In this document: positions 1 to 10,400 of the stretch, in pieces | How positions within the stretch are numbered: the first letter of the stretch is position 1 | How the letters are laid out: each line of letters starts with the position of its first letter | Assembly: GCA_001179505.1 (NCBI GenBank) | Contig: CDMY01000708.1 | Coordinates: 188,614 to 252,613, forward strand | Source: Vitrella brassicaformis | Lineage: Eukaryota; Sar; Vitrellaceae | Direction: 5' to 3' | Length of the DNA stretch: 64,000 bases | Notes under the pieces: generated by a model | The model's input: the letters and a program-made list of their open reading frames with translations, nothing else | The model's database searches: none | Told to the model about the DNA's origin: nothing | Translations under genes and position numbers: made by a program

Positions 1-746
1 TGTCGTGCAGACAGAGGGAGAGAGGGCGGTACACGACATGAGAAGGAAAACAGCATGGCAATGTATGTAATGGCACCTAAGGAGGGGTGCGTGTGGCCAC
101 AGCCGGTCGAGCAAGGCCGGCAAGTGGTTACTGACACGCACTGCACGCACTTCATGACGCGACGCGAGGACAAAACGCCAAAGAAGAAAGAAAGACAGAC
201 AGACTGAGGCGCTAAAAACAAAACGAACGGCAGGGAAGGGCCCGCCATGATCGACTCGCCATGTGCTATCTGCTATCCGTCCAGGCAGCTAGCTAGCCAT
301 TCGCGCGCCCATCACCTCCCTTCTGAGCTACCTCGCCGCTATCCACACACCATACATACCATTGCCAACAAATTACCTGCCTGCCTGCCTGCCTGCCTCC
401 CTAGCTGATCCCTCCATCTGCCTATCATCCCCTCCTCGCCGCTCTCTGCGCACCCCTCATCATTGCAGGAGCGCCGAATTGCTGACTGACTGACAAATGC
501 ACATAACCGACCCCACACAACACGCACAAACGAGACGACAGGACGACAAGGGGCAGGTCAGGCAACACAGCACACCACACCCCGCCACACGCGACGCCTG
601 CGTCGCCACCCACTTTAAGGCGGCCACTCAGCTCATCTCATTCTTCGCCCGTTCTGCCCCGTCCAGCCCAGAGAGAGAGAGGGGGTAGGGTAGCGTAGAG
701 ACACAACACCCACCACCGTCCGTACGTCGGTCTGTCTGTCTGTCTG
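1..746. other. intergenic, no gene seen
   Basis: No open frame here has protein-like composition or splice-linked continuation. The stretch holds simple-sequence runs such as a (tgcc)n run near 377-398 and (tctg)n near 729-747. It is downstream of the convergent end of the TMEM222-like gene. Confidence 0.6.
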
Positions 747-1770
747 TCAGAAAAACGGCGAGACGTTTGTGTGGACGTGGTGTGTGTTGGTGGGCCCGAA
801 GACGAAGGTGAATAGGATGATGATGGTGACGATGACGAGGAAGGGCAGCCAGGTCTTGACGGCGCCCTCGACGGACGTGTACTTGCCGTAGACGAGGAAC
901 CACGCGAAGATGTGGAACTGGGTCCAATTGCTGCTGCCGCGGTACTTCATGTCGTTGAGGGCCTTGGCGATGTGGTGGTGGCAGTTGTTGCACGCGAGGT
1001 TGTGCATCTCCTTGCCGAACTTGCAGTCGCTGCCGTGAACCGCTTCGTCCCAATCCTGGTCAGTTACCAGATGGCCATACACACTTGTGCACCGTGTGTG
1101 TGTGTGTGTGTGTGTCGATTTGGGTGTTTGCGTACCAGCAGAGCGTCTTGTGGCTTCAGCTGCAGATACTTTGTCGGCCTGCCGAACGCCATGGCGTCTG
1201 AAACACAACACAACACGACACAACACAACACAGCAGGCAGGCACGTGTGCCGATAGCCACGACACCCGTGATCGGTCCGGTTTGATTGCTCACCGATGCC
1301 GATGTGATAGGGACCAGCAAAGTCGTGACACGCACCGTCAGAGGCACAGATACCTGCACACAAGACACACACACACATCAACCTCTCCACCCCGTCGCGT
1401 GTGAGAGTCGTGTCGTGTGGTCCCTCTCTATCCCCCTCCCTCCCTCTCTCCCCCCTCCCTCACCAGCGTGGCCGATGATAGGGACGAAGTAGGTGAGGAG
1501 CGGGATGGGCGTCCAGATGAGGCAGAAAGGGTAGCGGTCCCTGTCCCTGTCGTGGACGATCTCGCCCTCCTCTCCCAGGCTCCGCGTCCGGCGCGGCGTG
1601 GGCGTGAACTCTCCCTCGTAGATGCGGACGGGCACCTCCTTCATCCCGAACATCACCGGCGGCCGGCTGGTGTGTGTGTCATGGGAGGGGTGCTGCTGGT
1701 GGTGGTGGGGGAGCGCCGACTGTGAGCGGCCGAGGGGTGAGGGCAGCGCGGCCATGCCCTTCCCCCGCAT
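747..1770 (-). CDS. TMEM222/RTE1-like (DUF778) membrane protein
   Basis: Four exons on the minus strand: 1464-1770, 1294-1353, 1136-1197 and 747-1055. All junctions are GT-AG and phases close to give 245 residues. The core matches the TMEM222/RTE1 (DUF778) family: a WTPIP...PIIGH segment, then GICASDG and DFAGPYHIG, then MAFGRP.KYL, then the cysteine block HNLACNNCHHH, and a hydrophobic C-terminal segment after VKTWLPF. Two membrane segments are visible, around the WTPIPLLTYFVPIIG stretch and LVIVTIIILFTFVF. Family members are small endomembrane (Golgi/ER) proteins; the plant member RTE1 modulates an ethylene receptor, but no such role can be assumed here. The start is the ATG at 1768-1770; a second in-frame ATG at 1753-1755 is possible, and the frame stays open further upstream. 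It is divergent from the RABL2 gene. Confidence 0.85.
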
Positions 1771-2205
1771 CCGCCGCACAGAGGCGGAGGCGGAAGAGGG
1801 CTCGATGACGAATGTTCTCCCCAGGGTGACGACGCCACAGGAAAACTGACGAGATTGACGACGGGGCGAGGAAAACTGACGAGGGGGATGTTGTGTGGGG
1901 TGAGGAAGATAAGGGAAGGAGAGTGGTTTGGTTAAGGGTTTGAAGACAGACTGCGAGCTTGCGAGCTGTATGTCGATCACGACTGAGAGAGGTCAAAAGG
2001 CAACAGGAAAGGAAGAAGACGAGTGCCGTGACGGAGGAGACTCTGTGGAGGGTCATCACGACAGAAAAATCGTGATTTGTTCGGCGCGTCGGGACGTCGA
2101 TCGCATCCCTGAGCTGCGGCTTTCTGCTCATCGTGTGAAGCCGGTCGGCGGCCTTACGTGAGCCCGTGCAGCCGTGTGTTCATTCTGGAGGCAGCAAGAG
2201 GGTGT
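1771..2205. promoter_or_regulatory. shared upstream region, TMEM222-like / RABL2
   Basis: These 435 bp separate two divergent start codons and must contain both promoters. No TATA box or recognisable operator is visible. The assignment rests only on gene orientation. Confidence 0.4.
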
Positions 2206-3559
2206 ATGTCGGCTCCAGACACCAAGTCTGAGCCGTCAGGACAGCTATCGACGGCCCAGGGGGACACGCTGCCTGAGCCAGACCTCAAGATTATTCTTCT
2301 GGGCGACTCAGCCGTCGGCAAATCAAAGTGAGCGTCGGGAAGCCTCAAGCTTTGCTGCCCCTGCACTGCCTTGCATTGCTCTGTGGTGTGTGCGCGCCTT
2401 GTGTTGTGTCTGTCGGTGAGCAGGCTTGTGGAACGGTTTCTGCTTCAGAACTAGTAAGAAAAGCCATACACTCAATCAATGAAGGCGAGCCATAGCAGTT
2501 CGTTGGCTATGTTGTCATGTCAGCAACCCGAGGCAGCTGTCGACGTACGCGTTGACTCTCTTTCGCCATTACGAGACCATCGATGGCAAACGATACAGCG
2601 TTGGTCAGCGAGCGACGAGCCGCCCATCACATGGCATTGCACGGGAGTACTCATGGCGCCTTCGTTGTGTGGGTCATGCTATTCAGATTTCTGGGACACT
2701 GCTGGTCAGGAGCAGTTCGATCACCTGCACCCGAGCTACTACTACAGGGCAGACGCGTGCATTCTGGTGGGCCCCAGGATGGATGGCTCACCAACGCGAG
2801 ACGCACAAGGGTGCTTGTATGTATCTATCGTGTGTGTGTGTGTGTCGTGTTAATTGTGCAGGCCTTTGATTGCACGCGCAAGGGCACCTACAAGAGCCTT
2901 GACAAGTGGTACAGGGAGCTGCGGGAGTACAGGCCTGACATTCCCTGCATACTCGTCGCAAACAAAATCGACGGTAGGCAGACAGCACAGCACGCACATC
3001 ACATCCATGCCCACCTCATCTCGTCCGTGTCGTCTGTCTGTTCCCTCTGTGGCTCAGTTGACGAGAGCGTGACGCGAAAGAGGTTCCAGTTTGCGACGAA
3101 CAACAGCCTGCCCTTCTACTTCGTGTCAGCATCCAACGGCACCAACGTCGTCAGGGTCAGTCAGCACACGGCAAGAGAGACACAAACACACAAACATACA
3201 CACAAACACACGCACACGTACATCAATCAATGCTCTCTCTCTGTTTGGCCTCCCGTTGCCTGCGGTACATACAGGTGTTCCGCGAGGCCATTCAGCTTGC
3301 GGTTCACCACCAGCTGCACCCGAAAGACGAGGTGACCTCGGAGATCCTGAGGTTACTGCGCAGCGACGACCACACCGCCGCCCCCAACGCCCCTCCCTTC
3401 GACCCGCCCCTCTCCCCCTCCCCCTCCCACCCGTCATCACGCCAGTCGCCCCACCAGCCGCCACCAGAAGGTGGCCTGATGGGGCAGGGGCATCCCAGGG
3501 GACTGGTGTCTGTGTCGGAGTCGTCACGGGCAGGGCAGCAGTGGAGGGAAAACGGATGA
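2206..3559 (+). CDS. RABL2: Rab-like small GTPase RABL2
   Basis: Seven exons (2206-2327, 2424-2453, 2524-2603, 2687-2766, 2862-2973, 3058-3155, 3275-3559) join in phase to 268 residues. The GTPase motifs are complete: P-loop GDSAVGKS, switch I QLSTYALT, DTAGQE, NKID and the FVSA.NGTNVV G5 region. The QLSTYALTL and LREYRPDIPC segments are characteristic of RABL2 rather than ordinary Rabs. There is no C-terminal prenylation cysteine, as expected for RABL2, and the tail instead is a Ser/Pro-rich extension of about 70 residues. In other eukaryotes RABL2 binds the IFT-B complex at the ciliary base and controls IFT entry, so this gene implies a flagellated stage. It is head-to-head with the TMEM222-like gene. 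Confidence 0.93.
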
Positions 3560-4469
3560 TGATTCGCACATCACATCTGTGCGTGCCGTGCCGTGTGGGT
3601 GGCGTGACGGACACTTGGTGGTTGTGGTGATGATAAGAGAGAGACGGATGGAGTCTCGGATGGTGCGTGTCTGCCTTGTGGATGGATGGCCGGCCATCTT
3701 TCTTGGGAGGGGAGCCTCTGTGGGTGGGCAGGGGAGGAGTGTCGGTGTACGCTCAGCTGCATTGCATGAGCTCTTTCGCGTCAGTCAGCTGCGTGATTGC
3801 GTGCGTGTACATACTTACATACATACGAATCAATCGGTAGGACTGAAGACCTTGCCACACACGCGTAGCTGAATCCTCCATGGATCCATGGGTAGCGTGT
3901 CAGTTCACCAGCACCACAAGGAAGGCAGGCCGCACACACTTGTGCTGATCTCACCCATCCATTCGTCTCACAACGTCTGAACCGAACCTGCCATCCACCC
4001 CATCTCTCTACTCGTTGTCTCTGGTCGTTAGGCTGTGATAGTTAGTGACAAGAAGAAGTAGGGATCACTCGCGTCTGCATACACTGAAAACACCTACCTA
4101 CTCCGATATAAAATGCAGGCAACGATATGCATTCATGTCTCTTGTCAATCGGGGGACTTGCACATGCATCTCTTCATCGGCCGCCGCACACCACGTGCAT
4201 TGGTCTGCATCCATTCGCCTCACATCACCCAAGCCTCGCATGTGCGCGATAAAGGCAGGTCGAGTACTTGGAATGAAAAGAACAACACACATGGCTGCTA
4301 CCCTGGCCCAATGGAGTCCATCCATTGGATTTAAGTTGCTTCTGCCAGTACTTGCGTCGCTTGCGATCACGTCGATATAGCCATTCCGAAGCCGACTTAC
4401 GGCCAAACAAGCAGCGCACAACACACAACACAAACACGAGACGCTACATGCCCTTTGGCGTGGATGCTA
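3560..4469. other. intergenic, no gene seen
   Basis: This lies between the 3' ends of convergent genes. Short open frames occur on both strands, but none has a family signature or splice-linked continuation. A few GATA/CATA-type repeats occur near 3810-3835. Confidence 0.55.
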
Positions 4470-5022
4470 TCACTCGTCGCCCGAGTCTTCCGTCGACTCG
4501 TCCATGTCCTCGCTCTCTGAGTCGCTCTCTGAGTCGCTCATTTCCTCCTCGTCAATCTCGACCTGCAGCTCACACAGCTCCTCCAGCTCTTCCTTGGCGT
4601 CTGACGGGCTGCAAACAACACAGCCATCGATGCAATCCATGCATGCACCGTCATTCGATGGGCGCAGCTCACCTGAACTTGTCGATGTCCCTTAATGTCC
4701 CTGCAGTCGAGCATGACGGGCCCCGCCACCTTATCACCCCGCCCGCCGCTGCCCTTGACCTCCCAGAGGGTGGCCGTGAGCAAGAGGCCCTTGCCCATGT
4801 CGCCCATCACCTCCAACTCGGCCTTCTGGAACTCCCACTTGTCCCACCCCAGGCCGCCCACTTGGCCGCGAACCTCTTCACGACCGACATTACGCGCAGC
4901 TGTCAGTTCGTCTGCTCACAGTTCGCAGGAATCAGTGCCGTCTGCTCGCCTCTTTTCGGGATGGTCGCCTTGTCCTTCCGAGCATCATCCTCGAGCATCA
5001 GGCGAGCATCATCCTCGAGCAT
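4470..5022 (-). CDS. small protein with acidic C-terminus; reading frame unresolved
   Basis: Protein-like sequence on the minus strand, family not recognised. The 3' exon (4470-4608) encodes a strongly acidic tail rich in Glu, Asp and Ser, ending TEDSGDE and a stop. Upstream (about 4673-4955) is a conserved-looking stretch with GGLGWDKWEFQKAELEV and GKGLLLTATLWEVKG. Further upstream an ATG at 5020-5022 opens a frame containing MLEDDARLMLEDDAR, made by a tandem duplication. These pieces are not in one frame. Reading through would need either unusually short introns of about 20 and 37 nt, both with GT...AG ends, or single-base errors in the assembly. The intron 4609-4672 is normal. The acidic tail is seen in many nuclear or nucleolar proteins but does not identify a function. 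It is divergent from the coiled-coil gene at 5276. Confidence 0.5.
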
Positions 5023-5029
5023 CAGGCCG
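4978..5029. repeat. tandem direct repeat, two units of about 24 bp
   Basis: The motif cgagcatcatcctcgagcat occurs twice in tandem. It duplicates a Leu-Glu-Asp-Asp-Ala-Arg segment at the putative N-terminus of the small acidic-tailed protein. Confidence 0.85.
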
Positions 5030-5275
5030 GGGCTCCGGCTCCAGCATCAGGCTGAGTGAGGTTGCACCGGGGCGGCAGGAGGGAATGACATCGACAAGTG
5101 AACACACGAACACAGAAGATTCTCTCGGTCTTTCGCTGGTGTGCCGGTTGTGCTATTGTGGGAGGCCCAAATTGTCTCGCATCATCGAGAATTCTCGGCA
5201 GAGGTCTCGTGCCCGTCGTGCCCTGCCGCTCGCCTTGAAGTTTCCTGTTGCCTTTCACCATCGAGACGCGAGAAA

Positions 5276-6256
5276 ATGGAAGCCGATGCAGCGCGTGCAC
5301 GTGTCGAGGCAGCTTTGCAGTCAGCGAAGCCCACAGTAGAGGCCCTGCACCAGCTGCAGACCAGCACGAGAGATAGCCTTACCGCACTCCTGAAGCGCTT
5401 GCAGACGGCCAAGGCCAGGGAGCGTGACAAGACTGGCCACGAGCAGGGCTCGCAGACAGAGGTAAGCAAACTGCATGCATCAGCTTACCTTGTGTCCATT
5501 GCAAAGCTGCGATTGTTCACCATGCATCTCTCTGCAGGCGGGCACCAGACTGAGTGAGACATCTGGCGCCCCTGCTGCCGAGCACCGGGACGCCGGGACG
5601 TCGCCCCTACCGTCGTCGCGCGACACACAACTCGAGCATGCATTGCAGGAGCAGACACAGGTGCGCCCAGTGCTTTTCCTCTGGCAATGGAAATGAATGT
5701 GTTGTGCCTGTCGTCCATGCAGCTACGTGGCCGCATTGCGCGATTGGAGGCTGCCCTGGCCGCTCACAAGAGGGCAGCTGGCGAGGCTGACGGCGACCTT
5801 GCGCAGGTCAGGGCCCGCGAAGCCCAGCTACAGTCCTTCTGCAGCAGTCTGGGCCACGCATATGAGTCCAAGGCTAGCGAATGCCGTGCGCTTCGAGACA
5901 TCTTGATTGCACAGCAGGACCAGCTCAAGCAAATCAAGACGGAGGAGAAAACGGCGAGGCGAAGCCACAAGGCCTCACAGACAGAACCGACAGAATCGGC
6001 AAGCGAGATGGAGACAGTGAGAGAGGGCATCGAGTGTCTGACAGAAGATATAAAGAGCCGCATTGCGGCAGATATGAGCAGGCTGGTGAAGGGTGCGCAG
6101 AGCAGCAAAACAGCCGCTGGAGAGGGCAGGGCAAGTGGTGGTGGTGATGGTGGGGTGTCTGTGGTTGGGTTGGTTGAGCGATTGGGTGAGTTGGTGATAG
6201 CGATGGATGATGACAGGGTGATGCGCCTTGCTTCACTGACAGCACGGTCTTCATGA
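5276..6256 (+). CDS. coiled-coil protein with SQTE motifs
   Basis: Three exons (5276-5461, 5538-5660, 5723-6256), all phase 0, encode 280 residues. The protein is mostly predicted coiled coil: heptad-like Ala/Leu/Glu/Arg-rich stretches cover the N-terminal 60 residues and much of exon 3 (LRGRIARLEAALAAHKRAA and following). Two SQTE motifs occur (HEQGSQTE near residue 60, KASQTEP in exon 3). SQTE motifs are common in centrosomal and ciliary coiled-coil proteins, where they can bind dynein light chain, so a cytoskeletal role is possible but not shown. No enzyme domain or membrane segment is visible. The start is the first ATG of exon 1. No named family is recognised. Confidence 0.78.
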
Positions 6257-6554
6257 ATGAATGAATGAATGAATCACGAAGTCACAATGATCTATTCTGA
6301 ACCCTCTCTTGTCGTCGTCCTCTATGGACGGAAACGCCAAAAACCAATGCAACGCATTCGGGCTCAGTCACTCTGATCAGACAGCATTATCTTCCGCTTT
6401 CTCCCGAGCCCATCTGGGGCTCCCGCACACGGCCGCAGACAGACATCGGCGTCACCACCAAAAAGCCAAAACCCAAGACGAGTAAGAGAGGAAGCAGCAG
6501 CCAAGTGCCCATGAGCCGACAGGACAACGAGAGAGGGAAGGCCCCTCCTGGTCT

Positions 6555-7034
6555 TCACTTGAACTTGCTGTGCCGTGGTCCTCTGAAGATGGGTCCTCCC
6601 GGGCCGCCCCTCGGTGCGTGGTACCTGCCGATGCAGTCGGGGTTCTGGCCCAGCCAGTTGTAGTAGTAGCCGTGCTTGTGCCGCATATTGTAATACTGCT
6701 TCTTCATCCTGCACGCACACGCACACCGCACACAGGAACACGCAAGGGAAAATTGATGATCACGATGTCCGCCCCGCCTCTCTCTCTGCTTGGTTTGTGT
6801 GTCCACTCACTTGCCTCTGTCGGCCCTTGCCGCCAGCTTCTTGGGCCTGAGCAAGAGCATCGACCACTCACGCAGCGTCATCCCCATCGCTCCAACACCG
6901 GCAGCTATTCGCAGCACGGTCAAGCTGGGCAGCAAAGTAGTCGCCCTCGCGCACACATAGGATGGCATCGACGGGCCACGTGATGGCAGCGTGCTGGGCA
7001 CGACACGGCGGATGCTTGGGCGGATCATATCCAT
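6555..7034 (-). CDS. small basic protein, possibly mitochondrial
   Basis: Two exons (6811-7034 and 6555-6708) join in phase to 125 residues. The N-terminus is rich in Arg, Ser and Pro with few acidic residues (MDMIRPSIRRVVPSTLPSR), like a mitochondrial presequence. A short hydrophobic stretch (LTVLRIAAGVGAMGM) is followed by a basic segment (RPKKLAARADRGKMKK), and the C-terminus is rich in aromatic, Gly and Arg residues (YYNMRHKHGYYYNWLG). The overall shape resembles an accessory subunit of a respiratory complex or mitoribosome, but no family is recognised. The splice junction inside codon AAG is well supported. It is divergent from the giant gene, with 311 bp between start codons. Confidence 0.65.
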
Positions 7035-7345
7035 GAGCAGGGCTGTACAGGGCTCAAGATCCCCGCTCCTGAGACGAAATCAACATTGCCATCATGCGAG
7101 CTCGTGAAAGAGGGCTGGGGGCTTCCAGTCTCGGCCCCCAGCAAGAAACGGTGTCAGCAGGACGAAGGAATGACTGAGGATCTTCGATGACGAATTGCGT
7201 CAGGCATTATCAGCCGCTTCCCACAAAGGACATCAGTGACACCAGCTGTGACATCTTCTGGGACGTCTGTGGCTTGGCTCCCTGGTGAATCGCTGGTCAT
7301 TGACGAGGACTGACCACGACAGGCACACATATTTTGTCCTCTAGT
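7035..7345. promoter_or_regulatory. shared upstream region of small basic protein and giant gene
   Basis: This 311-bp interval lies between two divergent start codons. No recognisable promoter element is visible. It is assigned by orientation alone. Confidence 0.35.
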
Positions 7346-7441
7346 ATGAGCCGCGGCGGCGTCATGCTGCGGCCACGGCACCTCTGCTGGGCTGCGGCCC
7401 TGGTGTTTATTGCCCTGTTTTCCCTCCCCCCTGCCCTGGCC
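7346..7441 (+). other. signal peptide of the giant protein
   Basis: Residues 1-32 have a basic n-region (RPRH) and a hydrophobic core (AAALVFIALFSLPPA), with probable cleavage after ALA. The in-frame ATG at 7346 is the only plausible start; the codon upstream in frame is not ATG. Confidence 0.85.
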
Positions 7442-10400
7442 AACCGTGTCCACATCGTCACGGGATCAGACCCGACCGATGCATTAGCTGGCCAGGTCAT
7501 CACAAGCAGCTCCTTGGGTCCTATCGAGGTGGAGGTGCTTGATGAGACTTTCGAGCGGGACACATCCTTCACGGCCGACGTTTATGCGGCCCTCGACCCC
7601 GCCGGTGGGCTTGGCGGAACACGCAGACAGCCGGCGAACAAAGCGGGAGGGGGTCTCGCTGTGTTTGATGATCTGACCGTGAAGACGGTCTCGACACCTG
7701 GAACCTACACGCTGTCTTTCTTCTGCGACGGATGTCTGTCGGACACGAGCCTGCCCTTCCGCGTGACCGCCGGCAGTGCTGTACGTCTGAAGATCACATT
7801 TCAGCCCACGACTCCCGTCACAGCCGGATCTCCTATCACTACTACCACTGTTGAGGCTGTTGACGTGGACGAGATTCGCGACGCGAATACTGATAGAGAC
7901 ATCACAGTTTCCATCACCGGGACTGGAGCATGCGGCGCCTCCCTCGAGGGCACAACGACGCGGTCCACCGGTGGCACTGGACAGGCGGACTTTACTGACC
8001 TGAAGATCAAGGCGGCCGGCGTGGGCTACACTCTCACCTTCTCTTCTCCGTCTCTCCCCGACGTCACGAGCGTCTCCTTTGACGTTACCGCTGAGACTGC
8101 AGCCGACAGCGTGGAGATCACCACACAGCCACCTGCGTCAGTGGTCGCACAGACGGTATTCTCTCTGTCCTGTACGCTAAAGGACTCGCACGGCAATACC
8201 GTCGCGGTTGGGGAGACTGTGGAGTTGACAACGGCTGCTACATTGACGGGCACGACGAGCGATTCTACCTCTGCTGGCACGGTGATATTCAGCGATTTGC
8301 GCATTGAAGACGCAGGAGCGTACACAATCACGGTAAGGGGGGACGAGCAACGGCGTCTGTCGGTCATGTGTCGTGTTGTGTCTCTTCCCTCCCTGTTTCC
8401 TGCAGGCATCGTGCACCACGTGCAGCGGCAGTCCTACCCCGGGCACCAGTACCTCCATCACTGTTGTCTACGATACGGAGATTATCATCTCTGGCGGCCC
8501 CGTCATCACAGAGGGGGGATCCGGAGAATACTCAGTCGTTCTCGCATCCCAACCGCAAAGGAATGCACAGGTGGATGCTAATTTTCCCAGCGGCATTACT
8601 CTTGACGCCGTGACCACCGTCCCCTACCCCCTCATTTTTACGCCAAGCGATTGGGACACGCCTCAAACCATCTATGTCGATGCGGACGCGGCCGGTGCGG
8701 CGGGCAGTGTGTCGAAGACATATACCATCACTCACTCGGCCACTTCAACTGACCCTGGCTGGGCTTCGCCGAACGTCCGGTGGATGCCCATGTCGGACGT
8801 GACTGTGACTGTGGTTAATGACGACTTTAAGGTCATCAGCATCACGGGTGGAGGATACATTGATGAAGCCACACCACCATCCCCCGCTACTTACAACATC
8901 GAATTGTTGTCCCCCCCGGCCGTTGATCCCACCACGATCTCCATCACCGTCTCACCCGCCGGCGCAGCGACGGTCGACCGCCCTTCCATCGACTTCACTG
9001 CAGCCACCTCCGGCCCCGAGCCCGTCGTGGTGACGGCCGTCGACGACAACATCGCCCGGCCGGGGGGGTCGCGGGTCATCAGTGTGGGGCACGTGGTGAC
9101 CGCGGGGGACACGTCCTTCATATTCTCGCCGTCCAACACGATCGAGTACGGCATATTTGACAACGACGTGCCCAACGTCAGGTGGACCCCTGCGGCCGTG
9201 ACGGTTTTCGAGGGCAAGTCGACGACCACGGTCGTCACTCTTGGCACCGAGCCGGCAGCCGACGTGCAGGTCTCTTTGTCCTGCACGCCCGGGACGGCGG
9301 AGGCCCTCCCTGCCACACAGACCCTGACGGCATCGTCCTACTCGACTGGTGTAACCTTCACGATCACTGCCATCGCGGGAGGCGGGACACCGGGGCTGTC
9401 CTACGACCACAGGTGTCAGGCGAGCCTGGTATCTGATGACCCTGTGTACAACAGCCCCATGGAGCTGCCTTCCGAGGGCGCAGGGGAAGTCCTCGTGGCC
9501 ATCTATCGGAGAGCCTGTGTGGGTGGCACATTCAGGTGGGCAGATGGGAAGAGACCGGTGACCATCACTTTGTGGTGTGTTTGGATTGGTTTGTTCGGTC
9601 AGTGCCACTTGCGACCTCTGTCCTGCGGGTTCGCAATGTGCTGGCGGGGTCTCTTACCCATGCCCACCGGGAACATACAGGTGAGGCCATTCATCCATTC
9701 AACACCGTCATCGCACCGACCTGTCATGTGTCTCGGTCAGCAACGCTGGGGACGCCACGTGCACTCCCTGCCCGATAGGCCACCAGTGCGATGACCCCTC
9801 AAACGTTCCCCCTGCTCTCACTGCCTGCCCTGCCGGAACCTATGCACACCTTAATGGCACGGTTCTCTGCGATCCCTGCCCTGCGGGTCATGCCGATTTC
9901 CACTGTGCACGCATGGCCATCCGGGACAAAACGAGACACCCGTTGTATGTTCCCTGATGCTCAGGACATGAGTGTACCGACAACACGGCGCTCCCCCGAC
10001 CGTGTGCTGCCGGCTGGTACAACCCGGCCAAGAGCAATGGTCCTTGCACCGAATGTGGCGCCGGTAAATATTGCCCGCCCCCTCGTGCCGTTGAGCTGGA
10101 CTGTCCGGCCGGCTACTATAGCCAGGCCCCCACCGGGACCGGCGGGGCCGAGTACTGCACCATCTGTCCCGCAGGCTCTTCATGCACCGCCACAGCAGCC
10201 ACTGTAAGCATGGGTGTATGTGAGGCCCATGCATTGGTGCACACATCTCCTTGTCTTATCGTTTTCGGAATTTGCACAGGCGTGTGCTCTTGGACAGTAC
10301 GCTCCGGAGGGCACGCCCGACCCGCCGGGGTGTTTCGACTGCCCCGCCGGCATGGCGTGCAATGTGACGGCGCCGACTGAAGTCTGCCCCCTGGGGACCT

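Noticed and set aside
1064-1390. Frames with Thr-His or Cys-Val runs here and at many places such as 15985-16379, 37016-37220 and 59502-59786
   Set aside because: They are translations of CA/TG and CAGA microsatellites in introns or intergenic DNA.
4045-4380. Plus-strand frame of 111 codons
   Set aside because: No family motif, no splice continuation, and an equally long frame exists antisense.
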